Assembly: GCA_025352405.1 (NCBI GenBank)
Contig: JANXTM010000035.1
Location: forward strand, 1 to 36,162
Origin: Polaromonas sp.
GTDB taxonomy: Bacteria > Pseudomonadota > Gammaproteobacteria > Burkholderiales > Burkholderiaceae_C
Direction of reading: 5' to 3'
DNA: 36,162 nt
Numbering within the stretch: the first letter of the stretch is position 1; each line of letters opens with the position of its first letter. Shown here piece after piece: positions 14,677 through 23,178 of this stretch. Both the position numbers and the translations under genes were made by a program. Under the pieces are notes generated by a model. The model had not been told where the DNA came from and made no database searches. It saw only the letters and a program-made list of their open reading frames with translations.

Positions 14677-15638
14677 ATGTTGTACCGCAGAAATTTTTTT
14701 TAACGCTCAGTCTGATGTTGTCCTCTGGCCCCGCATTGGCGCAGGGAAATTCCAAAATAGTCCGCATCGTCGTGCCCTTTGCTGCTGGCGGCGTGCAGGA
14801 TTTGCTGGCGCGCGCCCTGTCCACGGAGTTTGGTCTTGCGCTCGGCCAGACCGTGATCATTGACAACAAGCCCGGTGCCGATGGCACGGTGGGTACCGGC
14901 TTTGTAGCCCGGGCTGCGCCAGACAGCGGCGCCATGGTGTTGGCGGCCGCTAGCCACAATATCGCTGGCTCGCTCTACACGAGACTGAGCTATGACCCAT
15001 AAAAGGACCTTGTGCCCATGGCCCATATCGGTACCGCCGACTACGTGTTGATGGTTCACCCAGACGTGCCCGCCAAGACAGCAGCTGACTACATCCGTTA
15101 CGCAAAAGCCAACCCCGGCAAGATGAACTACGCCACGGCTGGCATAGGCAGCGCCACACACTTGTCGATGGCTTACTTCAATGGGCTGGCCGGCATTGAT
15201 GTGGTGCATGTGCCGCTCAAAGCGACCGGGGAAGCCATCAACGAACTCATTTCTGGCCACGCACAGGCGGTGATTGCCGCCAGTATTGGAGCATTGGCGT
15301 TTGCCAGGGACAACCGTGTGCGGCTGATTGGTGTGACTTCGCTGAAGCGCTCCAGATACCTTCCCGACGTCCCCACAATTGCCGAAAGCGGCTTGCCTGG
15401 CTACCAGTTTGACTCGTGGTTTGGTTTACTCGGCCCCGCTGCCACACCTGCATCAGAAATCAATCGCATCAATACGGCGATGGCTATAGTTCTGAAAGAT
15501 CCCATGGTTCTGGCACGCCTGGACAAACAGGGCGTTGAACCGCTTGCCATGGGCAATCCCGACTTTACCAGGCTTCTGGCAAGTGACTATAAACGCATGG
15601 CGGAAGTGGTGCGAACGTCTGCGGCGAAAGTCGACTAA
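14677..15638 (+). pseudogene. Bug-family (tripartite tricarboxylate type) solute-binding protein, inactivated
   Basis: Reading from ATG 14677 gives MLYRRNFF, then an in-frame TAA (14701-14703). Adding one T to the T7 run at 14694-14700 restores a textbook signal peptide (hydrophobic core TLSLMLSSG, then A-L-A-Q) and joins it to the Bug domain (VRIVVPFAAGG, VIIDNKPGADGT). A second lesion is a TAA at 15000-15002 between LSYDP and KDLVPMAHIG; the frame before and after it is the same, so it is a nonsense change. With both repaired the protein would be about 320 residues, normal for Bug proteins. Downstream motifs (YATAGIGSATHLSMAYF, YLPDVPTIAESGLPG) are intact. Neighbouring genes suggest it once bound the carboxylate handled by the FAH/PanE/ligase group. 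Confidence 0.85.
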
Positions 15639-15816
15639 CGCGGTGCCGCGGCAACACACACGTTTGCCATTGTTCAGTATGACGAAACAATTTGACGAAC
15701 CAATCAGAAATGTCTAACTGTCATTGCTTCTAGGCTTGCACTGCTCACAAGTTGCTCGCGAGGGTTTGCACCGACATGCATAAATGTCATGCGGGGGTAA
15801 TATGATTTGCAGGTAA

Positions 15817-15844
15817 GTTTCCATCGAAACTGTGCAAACGATGG
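15817..15844. promoter_or_regulatory. Nested inverted repeats upstream of livK
   Basis: GTTTC (15817-15821) and GAAAC (15826-15830) flank 4 bases; CCATCG (15821-15826) and CGATGG (15839-15844) flank 12 bases. They lie about 75-100 bp before the livK start in the 279-bp gap after the Bug pseudogene, where the importer's promoter should be. Operator or leader structure; no protein assigned. Confidence 0.3.
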
Positions 15845-15917
15845 CGTGTACCGTCAACGGTGACGACCTGCACGGCTGCAAGATTTTTTGTGATTCAAAA
15901 AATATAAAGAAGCCCTT

Positions 15918-17141
15918 ATGAAAAAGTTCAGTGCCCTTTTCTCCGCAGTCTGCGTTGTCGCCGGATTCGTCGCTACGCCAGCGACCGCGCAAACCAAGCC
16001 CATACGCATCGGTGTTCCCACCGCAGTGCAATTGCAGGTTGGACGCGACACGCAGGAAGCTTTAAAAATGGCCATTGACGACATCAACCTTAAAGGCGGT
16101 GTGCTAGGCCGAAAACTGGAGATGGTGGTCGCCGATGAGACGGAAAATCCCGAAACAGGCATCAGCGCAATCAAGAAGTTGACCGGTGACGAGAAAGTCG
16201 ACGTGTTGATCGGCGGCTACACCAGCGGCGTCACGCTGGCCCAGTTACCTCACATTTCGGCCGCTAAAACTATTTACCTCAATGTCGGCTCGGCATCGCC
16301 CGCCACTAACGCCAAGGTCAAGACTGACTATGACAACTACAAGTATATTTTCCGCGTCGGGCCGCTCAACGCTGCCCATCAGGCGCGCCAGCTGACCGTT
16401 TTTATCTCGGACTTTGTGAAAGCTGAACTCGGTATCAGCAAGGTGGCGATCGTCGGTGAAAACGCGAAATGGGTGCAAGACCTGGTGCCATTGCTGAAGA
16501 AAGGTGCGACCGAGGCAGGCGCCGACGTTAGGGCGACCGAGTTCTTCGACGCGCAGACCTCCGACTTTTCGCCGCTGTTTTCCAAAGTGAAGGATTCGGG
16601 CGCACAGTTTATGGTGGTCGTCCTGTCGCATGCTTCGAGCGACATTTTTGCCAAACAATGGTACGACTCGCGCTTTCCGATGCCCTATGGCGGCATTGAT
16701 GTAAAAAGCATGGATGGCGACTTCTGCGAGCGCATCGGCGGCAAATCGGTGGGCGAGATGGCGGCCAACTTCGCGGTACGCGCACCGCTCACAAGCAAGA
16801 CTATTCCATTCTTCGACGAGTTCCAGAAGCGTACCGGCCGCTCGCCCGTGTACACGGCCTTTGGTGCGAACGATGCTATGTATATTTACGCGGATGCGGT
16901 CAAGCGGGCTGGCAGCACGGATGCCAATGCGGTGATCAAGGAACTTGAAAAGACCAGCTACACCGGCATCCCGGGCATCATCGAATTCGACGACGCGCAC
17001 GACGTGAAGCCCGGAACAGCTACCTACAAAGGGCCAGCCCTTTTGCTGGCGCAGTGGCGCGAAGGCTGCAAGCGGGAAGTGATTCACCCGAAGGCTATGC
17101 GCACTGCGGATTTTGTTTACCCGGCCTGGATAAAAAAATAG
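15918..17141 (+). CDS. Branched-chain-amino-acid-type ABC transporter substrate-binding protein
   Basis: A 407-residue periplasmic protein with a clear signal peptide (MKKFSALFSAVCVVAGF, cleavage after ATA). The mature part is a LivK-type (Peripla_BP_6) type I binding protein: IRIGVPTAVQLQVGRDTQEA, DINLKGGVLGRKLEMVVADE, a GGYTSGVTLA ligand loop and VAIVGENAKWVQDLVP. The ligand of this broad family ranges from leucine to urea, aromatic acids and amides; nothing here identifies it. First gene of a complete livKHMGF set, 76 bp before livH. The nearby dehydrogenase and ene-reductase suggest an organic acid or cyclic or aromatic compound (inference). Confidence 0.9.
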   Translation: MKKFSALFSAVCVVAGFVATPATAQTKPIRIGVPTAVQLQVGRDTQEALKMAIDDINLKGGVLGRKLEMVVADETENPETGISAIKKLTGDEKVDVLIGGYTSGVTLAQLPHISAAKTIYLNVGSASPATNAKVKTDYDNYKYIFRVGPLNAAHQARQLTVFISDFVKAELGISKVAIVGENAKWVQDLVPLLKKGATEAGADVRATEFFDAQTSDFSPLFSKVKDSGAQFMVVVLSHASSDIFAKQWYDSRFPMPYGGIDVKSMDGDFCERIGGKSVGEMAANFAVRAPLTSKTIPFFDEFQKRTGRSPVYTAFGANDAMYIYADAVKRAGSTDANAVIKELEKTSYTGIPGIIEFDDAHDVKPGTATYKGPALLLAQWREGCKREVIHPKAMRTADFVYPAWIKK

Positions 17142-17217
17142 CCCAATCATTTTTGAATTTGCCGCCCGACCTGGGCAGCACCCCGACACCACTCGAAAAA
17201 TATTTACGGGGACAGGC

Positions 17218-18072
17218 ATGCTTGAAATTTTGATTGTCGGTGCGGTGAGCAGCGCCATCTACGCAATGTTGGCGGTTGGCTTCACGCTGATCTTCGGGGT
17301 TGCGCGGATTTTGAATCTTGCCCACGGTTCTTTTTACGCGCTCGGAGCTTACGGCGCATACTTTTTTACAACGCACCTGAAATTGCCGCTGCTACCAGCT
17401 GCCCTGCTGGCGGTTGCCTTGGTGGCATTGTTCGGCATCGTGGTCGAACGGGTACTGATTCGGCCGATGCGAAAGTCTCAGTTGGCGATGTTGATGATCA
17501 CGCTGGCGGTGGCCTTGGTGATCGAGCAGATGCTGTTTCTGACTTTCGGTTCGGAATACCGCAACGTGCCAGCCTTCATTGACACCAAGTTCACGATTGG
17601 CGGCGTCGACGTCGGCGGCGCGCGACTTCTCGCACTGGGCGTTGGGACGGTGTTGATTGCCGCACTGTGGCTTTTCATCCAGCGCACCCGGCTCGGTTCG
17701 GCCATACTCGCAATCTCGCAAGATCCGGTAGCCGCCCAGTACATGGGAATTCCCAGCGACCGCATTTTCGCAGTGGTGATGGGTATTTCGGCTGCACTGG
17801 CGGCAGCCGCCGGGGTTCTGGCAGGACCGTTCCTCACTGTGCAGCCGACGATGTGGTTGCTGCCGATCGTCAAGGCGTTTGCAATCGTCGTGGTTGGCGG
17901 TCTTGGCTCCATACCCGGCAGCATTCTCGCAGCGCTGATGCTGGGCTATGCAGAGACCATCGTTGCATACATGATTTCGAGCTCGTGGACTGAAATCGTC
18001 TCGGTGCTCGCGACGCTTTTGATGCTGATGTTTCGGCCAGCTGGCATTTTCGGTCGCCGTGCGCCGTTCTGA
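17218..18072 (+). CDS. livH: LivH-type ABC transporter permease
   Basis: A 284-residue integral membrane protein with about eight hydrophobic helices. The N-terminal YAMLAVGFTLIFGVARILNLAHGSFYALGAY is the LivH hallmark, and the cytoplasmic coupling region includes ILAISQDPVAAQYMGIPSDR. It pairs with LivM to form the translocation channel. GGGGACAGG precedes ATG 17218. Second gene in the operon. Confidence 0.93.
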   Translation: MLEILIVGAVSSAIYAMLAVGFTLIFGVARILNLAHGSFYALGAYGAYFFTTHLKLPLLPAALLAVALVALFGIVVERVLIRPMRKSQLAMLMITLAVALVIEQMLFLTFGSEYRNVPAFIDTKFTIGGVDVGGARLLALGVGTVLIAALWLFIQRTRLGSAILAISQDPVAAQYMGIPSDRIFAVVMGISAALAAAAGVLAGPFLTVQPTMWLLPIVKAFAIVVVGGLGSIPGSILAALMLGYAETIVAYMISSSWTEIVSVLATLLMLMFRPAGIFGRRAPF

Positions 18073-18182
18073 AATGAAATACTTGCATGCGTGCTTTGTG
18101 CGCTGTACTCATGGGCTGTCACGGTCCTCCTCATGGCCGGTACGGTACGGCTTATTCACGTTGCGGTACAGCGGAGCCTGAT

Positions 18183-19118
18183 ATGTTCAACAAACCTGTC
18201 GACCTTGCGGGTGCCACCGCCTTTGTCGCCTTCATGGCCCTGCTGCCGCTAGTCTTTGGCGGCAACTACCTGATCGGCGTGTTGACTGTTAGCGTGATTT
18301 ACGGCATCTGGGCCGTGACCTGGGATTTCATGTCGGGCCTGACCGGGCGTGAAAATTTTGGACACAGCCTGTTTATTGGCGTCGGCGCCTACACCGCCGG
18401 ATTCATGAACACAAGTTTCGGCTTCAACGGCTGGTGGAGCCTGCCCGCTGCAATGTTGGCAGCGGTGTTTTTCGCGCTGTTGATCGGCCTGCCGACGCTG
18501 CGCCTTAAAGGCCCTTACTTTGCGCTGGCCATGCTGTCAGGTGCCGTGATCATGCAGCGGCTGATGTTGATTTTTTGGGAATATACCGGCGGTGAGGAAG
18601 GTATCAATGGCCTGACACCGTTGATTCAATCGCAGTTGGGCTTTTACTACTTTGCCCTTGGCGCGCTGGTCGCCATTACCGCCCTGCTGCTGGCGCTCGC
18701 GCGTTCAAATTGGGGGCTGATTTTGCGCGCAATCCGTGGTGATGAGGCGACCTGCCAGGCGGCTGGCATCAACGTCACGTTCTACAAGATCGCCTCGCTG
18801 GTGATAAGTGCCGCGTTTGCCGGTGCCGGGGGCGCAATGTACGCGCACTACCAGCTCCAGGTAAGTCCGCAGCTGTTTGCAGTTGTCACATCAATCACCA
18901 TCATCACTATGGTCTACGTCGGCGGCATGGCCAGCATTTACGGACCGGTGGGCGGCGCAATCTTGCTGGTACTGCTGACAGAGCTGCTACGCAACTTCGG
19001 CGAGTGGCGACTAATGATTTACAGCTGTACCCTGATCCTGATCTTGTTTTTTCTGCCTAACGGCCTGATCGCACCGACCTGGCTGCGGTTCAAGGCGGCA
19101 TGGGGGCGACGCGCATGA
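18183..19118 (+). CDS. livM: LivM-type ABC transporter permease
   Basis: A 311-residue integral membrane permease. The segment SVIYGIWAVTWDFMSGLTGR, then ENFGHSLFIGVGAY, is LivM-like, with LRLKGPYFALAMLSGAV and the coupling loop LRAIRGDEATCQAAGIN. ATG 18183 has GGAG at good spacing. The frame is open back to an ATG at 18087, but that 32-codon extension is Cys/Gly/His-rich, not membrane-like, and lacks a ribosome site. The 110-bp gap after livH contains a GGTACGGTACGG tandem repeat. The stop overlaps the livG start as ATGA. Confidence 0.93.
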   Translation: MFNKPVDLAGATAFVAFMALLPLVFGGNYLIGVLTVSVIYGIWAVTWDFMSGLTGRENFGHSLFIGVGAYTAGFMNTSFGFNGWWSLPAAMLAAVFFALLIGLPTLRLKGPYFALAMLSGAVIMQRLMLIFWEYTGGEEGINGLTPLIQSQLGFYYFALGALVAITALLLALARSNWGLILRAIRGDEATCQAAGINVTFYKIASLVISAAFAGAGGAMYAHYQLQVSPQLFAVVTSITIITMVYVGGMASIYGPVGGAILLVLLTELLRNFGEWRLMIYSCTLILILFFLPNGLIAPTWLRFKAAWGRRA

Positions 19119-19873
19119 GTGCCCTGCTGGAAGTCTCGGACCTCAACAAACACTTTGGTGGCCTGCATGCTGTGAAGAATGTGGCACTGTCGGTAGAGCG
19201 GGGCGAAATTGTTGGCGTACTTGGTCCGAACGGCGCTGGGAAAACCACCCTGTACAACCTGCTGACCGGCTTTATTGCGCCCGATGCTGGCGCCCGTATC
19301 ACCTTCGAAGGCCGCTCGCTGCTGGGCCTGGCACCGCACCGCATCGCCAGGCTCGGAATTTCGCGTACCTTTCAGCTATGCCGGCCCTTCGTTGGCATGA
19401 GTGTGCTGGAAAACGTCATCGTCGGCGCGCTCGGATCCGAGCTTGGCCGAGGCACCGATCTCGATGCACTGGCACAGGCGCTGCTGGGCCGGGTGGGTCT
19501 GACCGGCAAGGAGCAGGTACCCGTCGAGGTGCTTTCCTACGGCGACCAGCGCCGCCTTGAGATCGCGCGGGCCCTCGCCGCCAAGCCAAAGCTGCTGCTG
19601 CTGGACGAGCCGTTCGCTGGCCTGGGCAGCGGCGAGATTGAAGACCTGTCAATGCTGATCCGGCAGGTGCATGCCGACGAGGGCCTGACTGTGATCTTGA
19701 TCGAACACAAGCTGCGCGAATTCATGCGCCTGGTCGGACGCGTCATTGCACTCGACTTCGGCGAGGTGATAGCGCAAGGGTCACCAGAAGATATTGTTCG
19801 CCACCCGGCCGTGATCGAGGCCTATATTGGACGCGGCAATGAAGTAGAGACGGAGCCAACCCATGCTGCTTGA
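19115..19873 (+). CDS. livG: LivG-type ABC transporter ATP-binding protein
   Basis: A 252-residue ATPase with Walker A GPNGAGKTT, the LivG-specific insert IARLGISRTFQLCRPF, signature LSYGDQRRLEIARAL and Walker B LLLLDEPFAGL, and the C-terminal VIALDFGEVIAQGSPEDI of the BCA_ABC_TP group. ATG 19115 overlaps the livM stop (ATGA); an in-frame ATG at 19100 is less likely. Overlaps livF by 11 bp. LivG and LivF form the heterodimeric motor. Confidence 0.93.
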   Translation: MSALLEVSDLNKHFGGLHAVKNVALSVERGEIVGVLGPNGAGKTTLYNLLTGFIAPDAGARITFEGRSLLGLAPHRIARLGISRTFQLCRPFVGMSVLENVIVGALGSELGRGTDLDALAQALLGRVGLTGKEQVPVEVLSYGDQRRLEIARALAAKPKLLLLDEPFAGLGSGEIEDLSMLIRQVHADEGLTVILIEHKLREFMRLVGRVIALDFGEVIAQGSPEDIVRHPAVIEAYIGRGNEVETEPTHAA

Positions 19874-20567
19874 GCTGCGCGAGCTTTCGGTCTCCTACGG
19901 CAAGGCGGTGGCGCTTGCAAACATCTCTCTACATGTCGCTGAAGGAGAGTTTGTTGCTGTATTGGGCCCTAACGGGGCGGGCAAGAGCACGCTGCTGAAG
20001 GCGATTTCACGCTCTGAGGCTTCCACCGGTGCACTTGAGTTTCGGGGTGAATCGCTGCAGGGCCACCCGGCGCATGCCGTGGTTGGTAAAGGTATCTGCC
20101 ACTGCCCAGAGGGTCGGCGGCTGTTTCCTGAACTAACAGTACTAAAGAACCTGATGTTAGGCGCTTATCTGCGGCGCGATGCATCCGCCGTCGCGGCGGA
20201 CTTGAAAGTTGTTTACAGCCTGTTTCCGATCCTGGAGGAGCGCGGTCCACAAATCGTCAGCACGCTTTCGGGGGGCCAGCAACAAATGGTTGCGATTGGC
20301 CGGGCCTTGATGGGCAAGCCGGCGCTCTTGTTGCTTGATGAGCCTTCGGTGGGCATTGCGCACCGCCTGAAGATCGAGATTTTCGATGCCATCAAACGCA
20401 TCCAGCAAAGCGGGTGCGCCATCCTCATGGCCGAACAGGATGCGCAATCAGCGTTGCGCGTAGCAGACCGCGTCTATGTGCTGGAGAACGGCCATGTCGC
20501 GCGCAGTGGAAGCAGTGACACCCTGCGCGATGACGACCACATTCGCAGAATTTACCTGGGCGTCTGA
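19863..20567 (+). CDS. livF: LivF-type ABC transporter ATP-binding protein
   Basis: A 234-residue ATPase with Walker A GPNGAGKST, CPEGRRLFPELTVLKNLMLGAY (LivF hallmark), signature LSGGQQQMVAIGRAL and Walker B LLLLDEPS. The stretch after Walker B reads VGIAHRLKIEIF rather than the common LGLAP; otherwise it is complete. Last of the livKHMGF set, followed by a hairpin that may end the transcript. Confidence 0.93.
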   Translation: MLLELRELSVSYGKAVALANISLHVAEGEFVAVLGPNGAGKSTLLKAISRSEASTGALEFRGESLQGHPAHAVVGKGICHCPEGRRLFPELTVLKNLMLGAYLRRDASAVAADLKVVYSLFPILEERGPQIVSTLSGGQQQMVAIGRALMGKPALLLLDEPSVGIAHRLKIEIFDAIKRIQQSGCAILMAEQDAQSALRVADRVYVLENGHVARSGSSDTLRDDDHIRRIYLGV

Positions 20568-20583
20568 CAAAGCAGGAAAGCAG

Positions 20584-20607
20584 CATGGCCTGCGCCATGT
20601 TTGGTTT
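20584..20607 (+). terminator. Candidate terminator after livF
   Basis: CATGGC (20584-20589) and GCCATG (20594-20599) form a perfect 6-bp stem with a 4-base loop, 17 bases after the livF stop, followed by TTTGGTTT. The T-rich tail is interrupted, so termination may be partial. Confidence 0.4.
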
Positions 20608-20874
20608 GAAATTTCGAAGAACTCTGGTAGGGGTGCGCTTCAATTCTGAATTCGGGGCACACAAACCCGGCTGCATAGCCAGCACCGACTTCCGGATAAT
20701 CAACAACTATGCTCGCAGAAACTCCAGCAAGGTCTTGTGCCGAACGGGACGGCAGTGCGCGTTCGGGCGCACTGCGAAGCACGTCCTGATTTCACTGCGG
20801 CTGCGTTTTTTACCGGGCAATAACGCCATACACTCAGAACATCAGTATTTACCCTCGCCAAAAAGAAGGCTTTC
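20608..20874. other. Intergenic region between livF and the dehydrogenase leader
   Basis: No credible gene on either strand. It probably carries the promoter for the dehydrogenase/ene-reductase genes, but no clear -35/-10 pair could be fixed. Confidence 0.35.
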
Positions 20875-20949
20875 ATGAACACTTTTGCACACCAGCCAGC
20901 GTGCTCACGACACGGGACACATGCAGAAATCGCCAGGCTGACAGCATGA
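20875..20949 (+). CDS. Possible 24-residue leader peptide upstream of the dehydrogenase
   Basis: ATG 20875 is preceded at 5 bases by AAGAAGG, one of the strongest ribosome sites in the window. The frame encodes MNTFAHQPACSRHG then THAEIARLTA and stops at TGA 20947-20949, which overlaps the dehydrogenase start as ATGA. The dehydrogenase ATG itself has only a weak ribosome site, so coupled translation from this leader is plausible. No run of a single amino acid suggests attenuation. Too short for homology judgement. Confidence 0.4.
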   Translation: MNTFAHQPACSRHGTHAEIARLTA

Positions 20950-21977
20950 AAGCTGTTGGCTACAACCATGCCGGTGCGGCGGACAGCCTGCAGGCACTCG
21001 AACAACCCATCCCTGTGGCCAGTGGTCGGGACCTGCTGGTACGGGTACAAGCGATCTCTGTCAACCCGGTGGACACCAAGCTGAGAGCTGGCGCGTCTCC
21101 AGCAGCGGGCGAGTACAAAGTGCTCGGCTTCGACGCCGTGGGTGTGGTGCACAGCGTTGGCGCCGATGTGACGCTTTTTAAACCAGGAGATGCTGTCTGG
21201 TATGCGGGTGCCATTGACCGGCCTGGCACCAACAGCGAGTTTCACCTGGTAGACGAGCGCATTGTGGGTCGCAAACCGGCGTCACTGTCGGCGGCGGACG
21301 CGGCTGCGCTTCCGCTTACAGCAATCACCGCCTGGGAGTTGCTGTTTGACCGCCTCCAAGTGCCGCGCGTGGCAGCCGAGAAAATCACATCGCCAGCAAC
21401 TTTGCTTGTAGTCGGCGCAGCCGGTGGCGTGGGGTCCATCCTTATCCAGTTGGCCCGCCGGCTCACTGATTTGACAGTGGTGGGCACCGCTTCGCGTTCC
21501 GAGACATGTGCGTGGGTGATGGAAATGGGCGCCCACCACGTGATCGATCACCATCAGCCCATGCCAGCCCAACTCGCCCAGCTCGCGCTGCAGGCCGGTG
21601 GGCCACTTCCGCCGGTTCACTACGTGATCGGCCTGAGCCAGACAGATCGTCACTTTGAACAATTGGTCGAGATCCTTGCACCCCAGGGAAAGCTCGCGCT
21701 CATTGATGATCCCGGCCCCTTTGATGCCCGGCTGTTAAAACGCAAGAGCCTGAGCCTTCATTGGGAGCTGATGTTTACGCGGTCGCTGTACCAGACGGAT
21801 GACATGCAGGTCCAACATGCACTGCTCAACGAAGTGGCAGACCTCCTGGACCAAGGCGTTCTTCGCACGACAGTCCGCCAGCACCTTGGCCTCATCACTG
21901 CGGCCAACCTGGGGGCAGCGCATGGTTTGCTTGAGAGCGGTCGGACAATAGGCAAGATCGTTCTTGAGGGCTTCTAA
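20946..21977 (+). CDS. Zinc-type MDR alcohol dehydrogenase / quinone reductase family protein
   Basis: A 343-residue medium-chain dehydrogenase/reductase. The N-terminal GroES-like domain contains VRVQAISVNPVDTKLRAGA and VLGFDAVGVVHSVG. The nucleotide-binding domain begins LLVVGAAGGVGSILIQLARR. The NPVDTK region replaces the catalytic-zinc cysteine of classical alcohol dehydrogenases, so it is probably a zinc-free NAD(P)H reductase of the quinone-oxidoreductase / adh_fam_1 type. The adjacent ene-reductase starts 66 bp downstream on the same strand, consistent with joint reduction of unsaturated carbonyl compounds (inference). ATG 20946 fits the family start MKAVGY. Confidence 0.88.
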   Translation: MKAVGYNHAGAADSLQALEQPIPVASGRDLLVRVQAISVNPVDTKLRAGASPAAGEYKVLGFDAVGVVHSVGADVTLFKPGDAVWYAGAIDRPGTNSEFHLVDERIVGRKPASLSAADAAALPLTAITAWELLFDRLQVPRVAAEKITSPATLLVVGAAGGVGSILIQLARRLTDLTVVGTASRSETCAWVMEMGAHHVIDHHQPMPAQLAQLALQAGGPLPPVHYVIGLSQTDRHFEQLVEILAPQGKLALIDDPGPFDARLLKRKSLSLHWELMFTRSLYQTDDMQVQHALLNEVADLLDQGVLRTTVRQHLGLITAANLGAAHGLLESGRTIGKIVLEGF

Positions 21978-22043
21978 AGCCCGGTGCCAAACCTCGCTAC
22001 CACGTTCGGATTTCGTTTTTGCAGCACACCCTGGAACCACTTC

Positions 22044-23156
22044 ATGAGCCAACTTTTTTCGCCATTTTCCATTGGTCCTCTGCAGTTGAAAAACCGCATC
22101 GTGATTGCGCCTATGTGTCAATACTCGGCCGACAACGGCGAGGCCACTGACTGGCACCTGATCCACTTGGGACACCTGGCCTTGTCAGGCGCAGGCTTGC
22201 TGATCATTGAGGCGACGGCGGTCGAGCCAGAAGGACGCATCACGCACGGCGATCTGGGTCTGTGGTCGGATGCCACCGAAGCCGCGCTTAAAAAAGTGCT
22301 GACGGCTGTGCGTAAATACTCGCCCATACCCATTGGCATCCAGATCAGCCATGCAGGCCGAAAAGCCTCCAGCGATGTGCCCTGGGAAGGTGGACGGCTG
22401 ATTCCCGTTGACCGGGGTGGCTGGCAAACCCTTGCACCTTCTGCCATCCAGTACAGTCCGGACGAGACCGCGCCACAGGCCCTTGATGCGAGTGGTTTGC
22501 AACGCGTGCTTCAAGCCTTTGTGGCCACAGCGCAGCGTGCGCACCGCCTTGGCATTGACACCATCGAGATCCATGCGGCGCATGGCTATTTGCTACACCA
22601 GTTCTTGTCGCCGCTGTCCAATCAGCGCAGTGACACATACGGCGGCTCACTGGACAACCGCATGCGTTTTCCACTGGCGGTCTTCGATGCCGTACGCGCC
22701 GCCGTACCGGGGCGGGTGCCGGTCGGCATTCGGGTGTCGGGCACCGACTGGGTTGACGGCGGCTGGGATGTGGAGCAAAGCATTACTTTCGGAAATGCAT
22801 TGCGCGCGCGGGGCTGTGCCTTCATACATATCACCAGTGGTGGCTTGTCACCTAAGCAAACCATTCCGCTCGGTCCCAATTACCAGGTGTCATTGGCCGA
22901 TAGAGTCCGAGCGCAAACAGGCCTGCCGACGATTGCCGTCGGACTGGTGACAGAACCAGAACAGGCAGAAGCCATTCTGGTTGCTGGCCAGGCCGATCTG
23001 GTAGCGCTGGCACGCGGCATGTTGTATGACCCACGCTGGCCGTGGCACGCTGCAGCAGCACTGAATGGCGAAGTTGTTGCCCCGCCGCAGTATTGGCGCT
23101 CACAACCACGCGGTCTGAGCAAGCTGTTTGGCGCTACAACTATCGGTCAGCGCTAA
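22044..23156 (+). CDS. Old-yellow-enzyme family ene-reductase (XenA/YqjM type)
   Basis: A 370-residue FMN TIM-barrel. Cys25 in IAPMCQYSAD is at the position of XenA Cys25, the redox-tuning cysteine of the thermophilic-like OYE group. His177, His180 and Tyr182 in EIHAAHGYLLHQF form the substrate-binding set; SPLSNQRSDTYGGSLDNR is the classic signature and ARGMLYDPRWPWHAA is C-terminal. It reduces activated C=C bonds with NAD(P)H. ATG 22044 with GGAA upstream gives the family-typical MSQLFSPFSIGPLQLKNRIV; an in-frame start at 21984 would add an untypical 20 residues. Ends 22 bp before the convergent CoA-transferase gene. Confidence 0.92.
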   Translation: MSQLFSPFSIGPLQLKNRIVIAPMCQYSADNGEATDWHLIHLGHLALSGAGLLIIEATAVEPEGRITHGDLGLWSDATEAALKKVLTAVRKYSPIPIGIQISHAGRKASSDVPWEGGRLIPVDRGGWQTLAPSAIQYSPDETAPQALDASGLQRVLQAFVATAQRAHRLGIDTIEIHAAHGYLLHQFLSPLSNQRSDTYGGSLDNRMRFPLAVFDAVRAAVPGRVPVGIRVSGTDWVDGGWDVEQSITFGNALRARGCAFIHITSGGLSPKQTIPLGPNYQVSLADRVRAQTGLPTIAVGLVTEPEQAEAILVAGQADLVALARGMLYDPRWPWHAAAALNGEVVAPPQYWRSQPRGLSKLFGATTIGQR

Positions 23157-23178
23157 AAAGCCTGAGGCGGTGTGGCAT

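Noticed and set aside
16245..17258. Minus-strand open frame of 337 codons opposite livK
   Set aside because: Antisense to a complete liv binding-protein gene in a coherent operon; no family features.
18087..18182. N-terminal extension of livM from an upstream ATG
   Set aside because: No ribosome site; the residues are Cys/His/Gly-rich and unlike permease N-termini, whereas ATG 18183 has GGAG upstream.
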